A stretch of 5,170 nt of DNA from Deltaproteobacteria bacterium (GTDB taxonomy: Bacteria > Myxococcota > Polyangia > Polyangiales > B10-G4): the NCBI GenBank assembly GCA_019312705.1, contig JAFDCW010000402.1, positions 1 through 5,170 of the forward strand. Reading direction: 5' to 3'. Within the stretch, counting starts at the first letter, position 1; each line of letters begins with the position of its first letter. Shown piece after piece: positions 1 through 5,133 of the stretch. Both the position numbers and the translations under genes were made by a program. The notes under the pieces were generated by a model. That model saw nothing but the letters and a program-made list of their open reading frames with translations, was not told the origin of the DNA and did no database searches.

Positions 1-288
1 GACGACGACCACACCATCACCATCACCAATCTCGCCAAAGACTGCGAGATGTTGAAGGAGTTCCTCGAGGCCGACTACGGCCGCCTCGAGGCGTACGTTC
101 GGGGTCTGCGCAATGGCTCCGCCCGGGGTCGGTCGGTCGACGACATCATCAAGAATGATGGCGTTCGCACCGAGTTCATGAGCGACGTGATTGGCTTCGC
201 CAAGAGCTACCGGTCGCCGTCCTTCTCCCGAGAAGAGAAGAACCTGATCAAGCTCCGCGCCTTTTTCGACGCGAAGCTTCCGAAGTAG
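1..288 (+). CDS. 3' end of an unrecognised protein (5' end outside window)
   Basis: The frame is open from base 1 to a TAG stop at 286-288, giving 95 visible residues. An ATG lies at 49, but the frame continues upstream without a stop and there is no convincing ribosome binding site before it, so this is probably the C-terminal part of a longer protein. The visible part begins with an acidic/threonine stretch (DDDHTITIT) and continues as a charged, probably mostly helical segment with many Lys, Arg, Glu and Asp. It has one cysteine, no membrane segment and no motif I recognise. The codons are GC-rich at third positions, as in the neighbouring genes, which supports real coding. Function is unknown. 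The gene points the same way as the oxidoreductase gene 101 bp downstream, but hairpins in the gap argue against assuming one transcript. Confidence 0.6.
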   Translation, partial: DDDHTITITNLAKDCEMLKEFLEADYGRLEAYVRGLRNGSARGRSVDDIIKNDGVRTEFMSDVIGFAKSYRSPSFSREEKNLIKLRAFFDAKLPK

Positions 289-291
289 GAC

Positions 292-306
292 CCGCCGCGA
301 AGGCGG
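292..306 (+). repeat. Small GC hairpin just after the first gene
   Basis: CCGCC (292-296) and GGCGG (302-306) form a perfect 5-bp stem with the loop GCGAA, four bases after the stop codon of the first gene. There is no T-run behind it, so it is not a canonical intrinsic terminator. It could slow polymerase or protect the 3' end of the mRNA. This is a weak call, because such short GC stems are common in GC-rich DNA. Confidence 0.25.
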
Positions 307-330
307 CGCCACCGAGACGAAGATGTTTGG

Positions 331-353
331 CGGGGGGAGCTTTCAATCCCCCG
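331..353 (+). terminator. Possible terminator or leader hairpin between the first gene and the oxidoreductase
   Basis: CGGGGG (331-336) pairs perfectly with CCCCCG (348-353), and a G·T pair can extend the stem inwards. The loop is about 10 bases and AT-richer than its surroundings. The hairpin lies 42 bp after the upstream stop and 36 bp before the ATG at 390. No poly-T tract follows (the next bases are TAATAGAG), so termination would have to be imperfect or factor-assisted. It may instead be a 5' leader structure of the oxidoreductase mRNA. The structure is seen in the sequence; its role is inference. Confidence 0.3.
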
Positions 354-389
354 TAATAGAGACTGGTTCACCCCCGCATAGAGGTTGAG

Positions 390-2606
390 ATGAGTCCCAT
401 CGCAATGACCTTGCTTCTGGTGCTGACCCTCGGCGCCTTCGCCTGGGCCATGGCACGCCGGTGGCGTCAGCTGATGGTCGGTACCGCCGACCCCGACTTC
501 CGTTTCGACCTCGCAGACTTCTCCCGGCGCATCCAGGACACGGTGATCTACGCGTTCGGCCAGAAGAAGATGCCGAACTACAAGAACGCCGGATACGCCC
601 ACATGGTGATCTTCGCGTCCTTCATGATCCTGACCCTAAATACGGTCCAGCTGGTCATCCGCGGCTACGCCCCGCGCTTCGACTTCTGGGGAGTGCTCGC
701 GGAGGACGCGCCCCTGGGTATGGGCTACATGCTCGTCAAAGAGCTCCTGGTCGTAGGCTGCATCGTCGGCGCCTCGATGTTCGTCTACTTCCGCACCGCC
801 AAGGCGGGCATCTCAGACGAACAAGCCGGCGGAACCAACCGCATGACCCTCGGCAACGAAGGCCTGGTCATCCTCGGCATCATCATCACGATGATGTTCG
901 GCGACCTCCTCTATTACGGCGCTTGGGGTGTGCTCGAGGCCCGGACCCACGGGGGCGTCGCTCACTTCGAGGTCTTTGCCTTTGCCTCCTCGGCCCTCGG
1001 CCTCGCCTTGGACGGCATGAGCGACGGGACGGTCACCCTCCTCGCCCACGTCGGCTTCTGGGGCCACTCGGCGCTCGTACTCATCTTCCTGAACATCCTG
1101 CCCTTCTCAAAGCACTTCCACATCATCACGGTGATGCCGAACGTCTTCACCCATCCCATCACGCCCCCGGGGCGCCTGCCGCCGGTCGATGACATCGAGG
1201 GCAAGATGGAGCGGGAAGAGTCCATCGGCATCAACAAGCTCGAGGACCTCACCTGGAACCACATCCTCGACCTGTATACTTGCACCGAGTGCGGCCGCTG
1301 CAGTGACAACTGCCCTGCCTACACGACGGACAAGAAGCTCTCGCCGAAGCATCTCACCCTCGCCCTGCGCAATCACCTCTACGACACCGAAGGCGCGATG
1401 TTCGCTGCCGCCGAGGGCATCGACCGCAAGTACCCCAGCTACGGCCCCCAGGGGGACGAAGGCGACGAGGCGAAGGAGCCTTTGCACGCCAACCCCCCGG
1501 CCCCCGAGGGCGGCTACTTCCAAAACACCGACCCCGCCGTCGAGCTCGTGCCGAACATCGTCGACCCCGACGTGATCTGGGCCTGCACCAGCTGCCGGGC
1601 TTGCGAAGAGCAGTGCCCGGTGCAGATCAGCTACGTCGACAAAATCGTAGGCATGCGCCGCGAGCTGGTCATGAACAAGGGCGAGATGCCCCCGGAGCTC
1701 CAGCGCCCTTTCATGGGTATGGAGATGAACGGCAACCCCTGGAACCTCTCGTCATCGGACCGCGGTGCCTGGACGGACAAGCTCCGCGAGGACCACGGGG
1801 TGACGGTTCCCTTCTTGGCCGACCATGCCGACGCCGAGGTCATCTACTGGGCCGGCTGCGCCGCCAGCTTCGACAACCGGGCTCAAAAAACCGCCCAGGC
1901 CCTCGTGCGGCTCCTCGACCACGCCCGGGTCGACTACGCGATCCTCGGCACCGAAGAGACCTGCACCGGAGACCCGGCCCGCCGCGCCGGCAACGAGTAC
2001 CTCTTCCAGATGCTCGCCGAACAAAACGTCGAGACCCTGAACGGCTACGGCGCGGGCAAGAAGACCATCGTCACCGCCTGCCCCCACTGCTTCAACACCC
2101 TGGTCAACGAGTACCCGGACTTCGGCGGCAAGTACGACGTCGTCCACCACTCGGAGTTCCTCAACGGCCTCATCGCCCGGGGCAAGATCGTGCCCGAGAA
2201 GCGCGTCGAGGCCACCGTCGCCTTCCACGACAGCTGCTACCTCGGCCGCTACAACGACGTCTACGACGAGCCCCGGGAGGTCCTGGCGGCGATCCCCGGC
2301 GTGAAGCTGCGCGAGGTCCCCTACTGGAACAAGTCGAAGGGGCTCTGCTGCGGCGCCGGCGGCGCCCAGATGTTCATGGAGGAGCAGACCGAGAACCGCG
2401 TGAACGAAAAGCGCACCCTCCAGCTGCTCGACACCGGCTGCGATACCATCGCCAGCGGCTGCCCCTTCTGCATGACCATGCTCACCGACGGCCTCAAGGC
2501 CGAAGAAAAAGAAGACCAGGTCGACCAGCTCGACATCGCGGAGATGCTGGTGAAGTCCGTGATCTTCCGCGCGGACAGCGCTGAAGTGGACGACGCCGCC
2601 GAGTAA
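390..2606 (+). CDS. Membrane-anchored HdrD/EtfD-like iron-sulphur oxidoreductase
   Basis: This 738-residue protein probably transfers electrons between a soluble partner and membrane quinone at the inner membrane. Residues 1-250 hold five or six hydrophobic segments (about 3-22, 70-90, 111-134, 158-180, 194-207, 221-247) with histidines H71, H219, H226, H242 and H244, resembling a NarI-type cytochrome b anchor. Two CxxCxxCxxxCP motifs follow (C298/301/304/308 and C399/402/405/409), each typical of a [4Fe-4S] cluster. They are separated by an acidic, Pro-rich insert (about 331-392). The C-terminal half has two Cys-rich domains. The first has C490, C525-Thr526 and C564/C567, with Thr where the CCG motif has its second Cys. 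The second is complete (C616, C653-C654-G655, C691/C694). This architecture matches HdrD, GlpC and GlcF relatives and especially EtfD, which accepts electrons from ETF during fatty-acid oxidation. The ATG at 390 is preceded by GAGGT at 381-385. No ETF gene is visible, so the partner is inferred. The family is confident; the substrate is not. Confidence 0.93.
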   Translation: MSPIAMTLLLVLTLGAFAWAMARRWRQLMVGTADPDFRFDLADFSRRIQDTVIYAFGQKKMPNYKNAGYAHMVIFASFMILTLNTVQLVIRGYAPRFDFWGVLAEDAPLGMGYMLVKELLVVGCIVGASMFVYFRTAKAGISDEQAGGTNRMTLGNEGLVILGIIITMMFGDLLYYGAWGVLEARTHGGVAHFEVFAFASSALGLALDGMSDGTVTLLAHVGFWGHSALVLIFLNILPFSKHFHIITVMPNVFTHPITPPGRLPPVDDIEGKMEREESIGINKLEDLTWNHILDLYTCTECGRCSDNCPAYTTDKKLSPKHLTLALRNHLYDTEGAMFAAAEGIDRKYPSYGPQGDEGDEAKEPLHANPPAPEGGYFQNTDPAVELVPNIVDPDVIWACTSCRACEEQCPVQISYVDKIVGMRRELVMNKGEMPPELQRPFMGMEMNGNPWNLSSSDRGAWTDKLREDHGVTVPFLADHADAEVIYWAGCAASFDNRAQKTAQALVRLLDHARVDYAILGTEETCTGDPARRAGNEYLFQMLAEQNVETLNGYGAGKKTIVTACPHCFNTLVNEYPDFGGKYDVVHHSEFLNGLIARGKIVPEKRVEATVAFHDSCYLGRYNDVYDEPREVLAAIPGVKLREVPYWNKSKGLCCGAGGAQMFMEEQTENRVNEKRTLQLLDTGCDTIASGCPFCMTMLTDGLKAEEKEDQVDQLDIAEMLVKSVIFRADSAEVDDAAE

Positions 2607-2620
2607 GGGGGCGTCGAGGT

Positions 2621-2651
2621 CCGAGGGGGCGTAGCGCCTCGCGGGCCTCGG
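2621..2651. terminator. Possible bidirectional hairpin between convergent genes
   Basis: The 46-bp gap between the convergent oxidoreductase and lipoprotein genes contains CCGAGG (2621-2626) and CCTCGG (2646-2651), a perfect 6-bp outer stem. An alternative inner hairpin pairs 2626-2631 with 2635-2640, including one G·T pair, with the loop TAG. Neither strand shows a T-run after the stem. Position between two converging stops is the main reason to suspect a shared terminator; the structure alone is weak. Confidence 0.3.
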
Positions 2652-2652
2652 T

Positions 2653-3531
2653 TCAATCCATGGCCGGTGTGAGGAGCCCGAACGGGTCGTTGCACCACGC
2701 GCTATCAGAGGTTCGCTCTTGGCAGGTCGTGTCGCAGAGAAGCGACGCACAATCGGTATCGCTCTCGCAGATGAGTTCGTCGGAGTGCCGGTTGGCGCAG
2801 AGCCGCAACGCTCTGTCGCAGCGGAGCCCGCTCTTGCAATCGTAGTTTCCATCGCAGGCCGGGCTGGGCGTGGAGGTGTCGCTGAGGGGTTCGCAGATCA
2901 GGGGAGTGAGCAGGCGTTCGCGTCGACAGCTCATGCCTCTCTTGCAGGTGAAAGCGGCAGTGACTGCCTTGACCGCGACGTTCCCAAATAACGCCTCGCA
3001 CCGTTCGCCGTCCTCTAACACCCCATCGAGGGTGTCGAGGAGCCCGGCGCGGTCGATCAGCAAATCGAGGATGGCCGGGTCGCACGAGGCCGCCATGGCC
3101 GCCGCTTGGTCCAGGAGCACGCCGCCACACGCCTGGTTGTAGGCAGCGTTGGGCTCTTGGACGATGTGACCGATGGTGCGATTGCAGCTATCGAGGAGCG
3201 CCGCTTGGCAATCTTCGGCAGTCTCTCCCGCCATCACCGCCGCCAAACAGCAGCCTTGTGTGATGCGCCCCGCGCAGATGACGCGCGCAAGCTCCGGGCA
3301 GACGGAACCGCGCACCAGCGGGCCCGACACCTCCGCGTCAAGCGATCCGAAGTCGCGGTCGCAATGGTCAGCATCCGTGTCGGCACCGGCGTCCGCCGCA
3401 CCACTGTCGCCGACGCCGCTGTCCACCGCACCCCCGTCCCCCCCTTGATGCCGCCCCGGGTCCACGACCAACGAACAGCCGCCCGCTCCCAGGCTCGCGA
3501 CCAACACTATCGATAGGCTCAGGCTGCGCAC
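2653..3531 (-). CDS. Cys-rich lipoprotein of unknown function
   Basis: The protein has 292 residues. The chosen start is the GTG at 3531-3529, because it is followed at once by a lipoprotein signal peptide: Arg2, a hydrophobic run (residues 4-16) and the lipobox-like LGAGGC with lipidated C19. A GGGGAG ribosome binding site lies 6 bases upstream. Longer starts would only read through the end of the upstream TPR gene in a second frame. Residues 27-55 form a flexible Gly/Asp/Ala linker. The rest carries 22 further cysteines, an even number that fits disulfides outside the cytoplasm. Near the C-terminus are spaced repeats of the type CxxxxDCxxGLxC (C226/C232/C238/C245) and CxxxxDCxxxxC (C255/C261/C266/C270), as often seen in myxobacterial surface lipoproteins. 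The start overlaps the TPR gene's stop (TAGTG), so the two are probably translationally coupled and work together. The specific function is unknown; surface binding or a structural role is only a guess. Confidence 0.85.
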   Translation of the reverse strand: MRSLSLSIVLVASLGAGGCSLVVDPGRHQGGDGGAVDSGVGDSGAADAGADTDADHCDRDFGSLDAEVSGPLVRGSVCPELARVICAGRITQGCCLAAVMAGETAEDCQAALLDSCNRTIGHIVQEPNAAYNQACGGVLLDQAAAMAASCDPAILDLLIDRAGLLDTLDGVLEDGERCEALFGNVAVKAVTAAFTCKRGMSCRRERLLTPLICEPLSDTSTPSPACDGNYDCKSGLRCDRALRLCANRHSDELICESDTDCASLLCDTTCQERTSDSAWCNDPFGLLTPAMD

Positions 3532-4295
3532 TAGAAGCTCCCCGCTGCCGCGAGACCCACCGTTGTCGGACCGATCGCGGGGGCGATGGCGACCGTCGCC
3601 TCGTCGTCGTTGCCGCCCACCAGGAGCAGCACCGTGCCCACGATGGCCCCAACCACCGCGACGCCGAGGCCGATGTCGGCGACGAGGGCGAACGTCTGCA
3701 CGGTCCCCACTTCGTCGTCGCTGCAACTCATCCCGGCATCGGCGCCGCAGCTCCCGGCGAGGCTCGCGTCTTCGGCGAGGGCCAGAGCTCCGAAGATGGC
3801 GAAGGTCACGAGGCCGGCGCCGGCCACGCCGTAGGAGACGATGGCGCCCATCGGGATACCGCCACCCGATGCGGGCTCCTCGACGACGGGTTCCGGTCCT
3901 GGCTCCGCCGCTTGCGCGGCTGCAGCAGCGGTTGCGGCATCCCTCTCGGCCGCTCGGTGCCGTAGGTTGGCGACGCGCTCGGTCATCTCTGGGTCGGGTT
4001 CATCCTGGGCCTGGTTGAAGCCCTCGAGGGCGTCGGCGGCCTCGGCGTAGTGGCCCAGGCGCTCGTGGCTCATGCCGATGTTGTAGAGCAGGTCCGTGTG
4101 GCCACTCAGCTCGTAGGCCCGCTCGAACTCACCGAGGGCGTCCTCGTAGCGCCCCGAATCGAAGTGTGCCCTCGCAGACTGGAAGTGAATGCGCGCCGTC
4201 TCGTCTTCTTCGGTTGGGGCCGCTTCGTCCTGGGCCGCCGCCACGAGGGGCAGCGAGAGGATTGCCGCGATTAGACCCGCTTCGATCCATCTCAT
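3531..4295 (-). CDS. Exported TPR protein with two C-terminal membrane segments
   Basis: This 254-residue protein starts with a Sec-type signal peptide (hydrophobic residues 7-20, probable cleavage after A21 in VAAA-QDE). About residues 33-65 and 67-97 form two tetratricopeptide-like helix pairs (GRYEDALGEFERAYELS and a following GHYAEAADALEGF unit). A basic/acidic helix, then an Ala-rich stretch (about 119-130) and a Pro/Glu linker (131-142) follow. Two hydrophobic segments (about 150-173 and 200-227) flank a loop with C183 and C191, which could form a disulfide. The last about 27 residues are a short hydrophobic, Gly/Ala-rich tail. This layout is common among myxobacterial envelope proteins of unknown function, and TPRs usually mediate protein contacts. 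The ATG at 4295 has AGAGGG only two bases upstream, which is tight. It is the first gene of a coupled pair with the Cys-rich lipoprotein, suggesting an envelope complex. The role is unknown. Confidence 0.85.
   Translation of the reverse strand: MRWIEAGLIAAILSLPLVAAAQDEAAPTEEDETARIHFQSARAHFDSGRYEDALGEFERAYELSGHTDLLYNIGMSHERLGHYAEAADALEGFNQAQDEPDPEMTERVANLRHRAAERDAATAAAAAQAAEPGPEPVVEEPASGGGIPMGAIVSYGVAGAGLVTFAIFGALALAEDASLAGSCGADAGMSCSDDEVGTVQTFALVADIGLGVAVVGAIVGTVLLLVGGNDDEATVAIAPAIGPTTVGLAAAGSF
3538..3543 (-). promoter_or_regulatory. Ribosome binding site that fixes the lipoprotein GTG start
   Basis: On the minus strand GGGGAG lies 6 bases before the GTG at 3531, inside the last codons of the TPR gene. 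The good spacing, together with the signal peptide that begins exactly at this GTG, selects this start over ATG and other candidates further upstream. Confidence 0.6.
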
Positions 4296-4391
4296 CGCCC
4301 TCTAGAATGCCAAAAGGCGCCCAAATCTGCACGAGCGCAATTTTCGCCGGTCTCCGCCCGGTGCGCACGGCTTGTCCTCGCGGGGCCCCTC
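4296..4391. other. Divergent intergenic region between the TPR operon and fliO
   Basis: These 96 bp must carry the 5' signals for the minus-strand TPR/lipoprotein operon, and possibly a promoter for fliO if fliO is not transcribed from elsewhere. I see no convincing -35/-10 pair on either strand. A TTGCGC on the minus strand has no suitable -10 at 16-18 bp. The short AT-richer patch near 4322-4345 is the likeliest place for a promoter. No clear ribosome binding site precedes the fliO start. Confidence 0.3.
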
Positions 4392-4841
4392 GTGGTCCAC
4401 TCCGCCGCCGTGGGGATCCTGCTTCAGGTCGGTGAGCGCGCCGAGCTTCCGGGGGGGTACGGCATGGCGCTCTTTCAGACGCTCGTCGCCCTCGCCGCGG
4501 TCTCGGTGCTGGCGTGGGTGGTTCTCAAATGGAGCGCCAACCGGGGCCTTGGCACGTTCGCCAAGGGGCGCCGGCTGACGGTCCTCGAGCGCGTGCCCCT
4601 CGATGCCCGGCGCTCGCTCTATCTAGTCGAGGTCGGCGGCAAGGTGCTCTTGATCGGCGCCGGCGATGGGGCGGCGCCGACGCTGCTCAGCGAGCTCGAC
4701 CCGGACAGCATCACCGAGGTGTCCGCGCCGGGGCCGGGTCTGTCATTCGCGGATGTACTCGGGCGTTTGCGCGGCACCGGCGCCGGTTCTGCTGCTGGCG
4801 GTAGCGCGGCGCCGGATGCGAAGCCCAAGGAAGAATCCTGA
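4392..4841 (+). CDS. fliO: Flagellar biosynthesis protein FliO
   Basis: FliO is a small inner-membrane protein that helps FliP assemble into the export gate of the flagellar type III secretion apparatus. The 149-residue frame has a short N-terminal part, one membrane segment (about 25-47, ending at VLKW) and a cytoplasmic FliO domain (about 59-110). The typical LTVLERVPLDARRSLYLVEV block is followed by KVLLIGAGDG and LLSEL. The C-terminus is a Gly/Ala/Pro/Lys-rich tail. Length is close to other FliO proteins (E. coli 121). The start is uncertain: GTG 4392 is used here because family members have residues before the membrane segment, but its ribosome binding site is poor. GTG 4410 and ATG 4464 (after a G-run at 4451-4457) are alternatives. 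The stop overlaps the fliP start (TGATG), showing a flagellar operon that continues rightwards. Confidence 0.85.
   Translation: MVHSAAVGILLQVGERAELPGGYGMALFQTLVALAAVSVLAWVVLKWSANRGLGTFAKGRRLTVLERVPLDARRSLYLVEVGGKVLLIGAGDGAAPTLLSELDPDSITEVSAPGPGLSFADVLGRLRGTGAGSAAGGSAAPDAKPKEES
4827..4833 (+). promoter_or_regulatory. Ribosome binding site of fliP
   Basis: AAGGAAG sits inside the last codons of fliO, 7 bases before the ATG at 4841. This good Shine-Dalgarno match, plus the TGATG overlap, fixes the fliP start and indicates translational coupling to fliO. Confidence 0.6.
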
Positions 4842-4936
4842 TGGGCGATAACCCTCTCGTCACTCTCGTTGCCCTCGGGGCGCTGACCCTGGTGCCTTTC
4901 GCCTTCATGGTGACGACGAGCTTTGTTCAGTTGTGA
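4841..4936 (+). pseudogene. fliP: fliP (FliP/SctR export-gate protein), truncated after 31 residues
   Basis: FliP/SctR proteins form the pentameric core of the type III export gate. The frame from ATG 4841 gives NPLVTLVALGALTLVPFAFM followed by VTTSFVQL, which matches the first membrane segment and the conserved PF-x-x-M-x-TSF-[VT] block of the family. The next residues should be the VVxxSxLRxALG helix, but a TGA at 4934-4936 ends the frame and no FliP-like sequence follows in any frame through 5170. Intact family members have roughly 210-300 residues, so about 85-90% is missing. The break coincides with the beginning of mobile-element-like sequence, so insertion is the simplest cause. The N-terminus lacks an obvious cleavable signal peptide and looks more like SctR than E. 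coli FliP, but the fliO neighbour favours a flagellar identity. The family call rests on about 20 residues plus position next to fliO. Confidence 0.75.
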
Positions 4937-5022
4937 GAACGGACTGCCTTTGTGTCGACATCGACCGTGCCCATGAGCTGCGGGTCGAAGGGCTCTCCAT
5001 TCGACAGCTCGCCCGGACCCTC
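4933..5022 (+). pseudogene. IS21 IstA-like transposase, N-terminal fragment
   Basis: The frame from GTG 4933 reads VRTDCLCVDIDRAHELRVEG then LSIRQLARTLG. The part from VDIDRAHEL onwards resembles the N-terminal helix-turn-helix of IS21-family IstA transposases, in which LSIR-[QA]-[IL]-AR-x-LG is followed by a recognition helix of the type SRNTVRKYL. Here the similarity stops at Leu30 (5022). The frame then runs through non-coding-looking repeats to a TAG at 5164-5166, so the DDE catalytic domain and the istB partner are absent. The true start is unclear, because GTG 4933 overlaps the end of the fliP fragment. A resolvase or other HTH transposase N-terminus is possible, as only about 22 residues support the call. 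Confidence 0.45.
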
Positions 5023-5023
5023 G

Positions 5024-5051
5024 GGGGGCATCAATACTCCGCCGTGCCCCC
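5024..5051. repeat. 7-bp perfect inverted repeat at the istA breakpoint
   Basis: GGGGGCA (5024-5030) and TGCCCCC (5045-5051) are perfect inverted copies around a 14-base loop. The left arm begins immediately where IstA similarity ends and the right arm ends just before the direct repeats. It may be part of an element tip, a terminator-like hairpin, or the scar of a further insertion. Confidence 0.5.
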
Positions 5052-5056
5052 TAATG

Positions 5057-5100
5057 TGTCACCCATGTCTCCGGTACGTTCTGTCACCCATGTATCCGGT
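5057..5100 (+). repeat. Tandem 19-bp direct repeat with 25-bp period
   Basis: TGTCACCCATGTCTCCGGT (5057-5075) recurs at 5082-5100 with one difference (C to A at the thirteenth base). A 25-bp spacing puts the two copies on a similar helical face, as expected for transposase binding sites. The first copy is preceded by TG, giving TGTGTCACCC from 5055, which could be the actual tip of an element. The repeat is directly visible; its role as transposase binding sites is inferred from known IS21-family ends. Confidence 0.7.
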
Positions 5101-5114
5101 TCGCACCGAACCGG
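5096..5114. repeat. Perfect 8-bp hairpin overlapping the second direct repeat
   Basis: CCGGTTCG (5096-5103) and CGAACCGG (5107-5114) are perfect inverted copies with a CAC loop. The left arm uses the last bases of the second 19-bp repeat, so the hairpin is built into the element end. The first repeat copy lacks such an arm. Confidence 0.6.
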
Positions 5115-5133
5115 CAGACCGAGCTGGTCTGCC
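5113..5133. repeat. Second perfect 8-bp hairpin with a competing alternative pairing
   Basis: GGCAGACC (5113-5120) and GGTCTGCC (5126-5133) are perfect inverted copies around GAGCT. Two bases are shared with the previous hairpin. CCGAGC (5119-5124) can instead pair with GCTCGG (5137-5142), which would disrupt this stem. No T-run follows on the plus strand. Confidence 0.6.

Noticed and set aside
10..30. CATCACCATCACC stretch at the window start as a possible repeat or tag
   Set aside because: It is read in frame as alternating Ile/Thr rather than His, inside an open coding frame, and is too short to call a repeat array.
327..359. TTGGCG ... TAATAG as a promoter for the oxidoreductase gene
   Set aside because: The spacing is 21 bp rather than about 17, and the elements overlap the 331-353 hairpin. 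The match is not better than chance.
879..897. CATCATCATCACGATGATG palindrome-like stretch
   Set aside because: It encodes a run of Ile/Thr/Met in a membrane segment of the oxidoreductase. The repeat is explained by codon use and lies within an intact gene.
461..1192. Plus-strand frame of 243 codons inside the oxidoreductase gene
   Set aside because: The translation is Arg/Pro/His-rich, typical of an out-of-frame reading of GC-rich coding DNA, while the main frame here encodes clear membrane segments.
1752..2852. Long minus-strand open frame (366 codons) opposite the oxidoreductase gene
   Set aside because: It lies antisense to conserved Fe-S and Cys-rich motifs, and long shadow frames are expected in GC-rich genes. 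Its translation is low-complexity Val/Glu/Gly/Ala without a domain.
3532..3726. 65-residue Arg/Gly-rich N-terminal extension of the lipoprotein frame
   Set aside because: It overlaps the end of the TPR gene in another frame, has shadow-like composition and would bury the signal peptide. The GTG at 3531 with its own ribosome binding site explains the data better.
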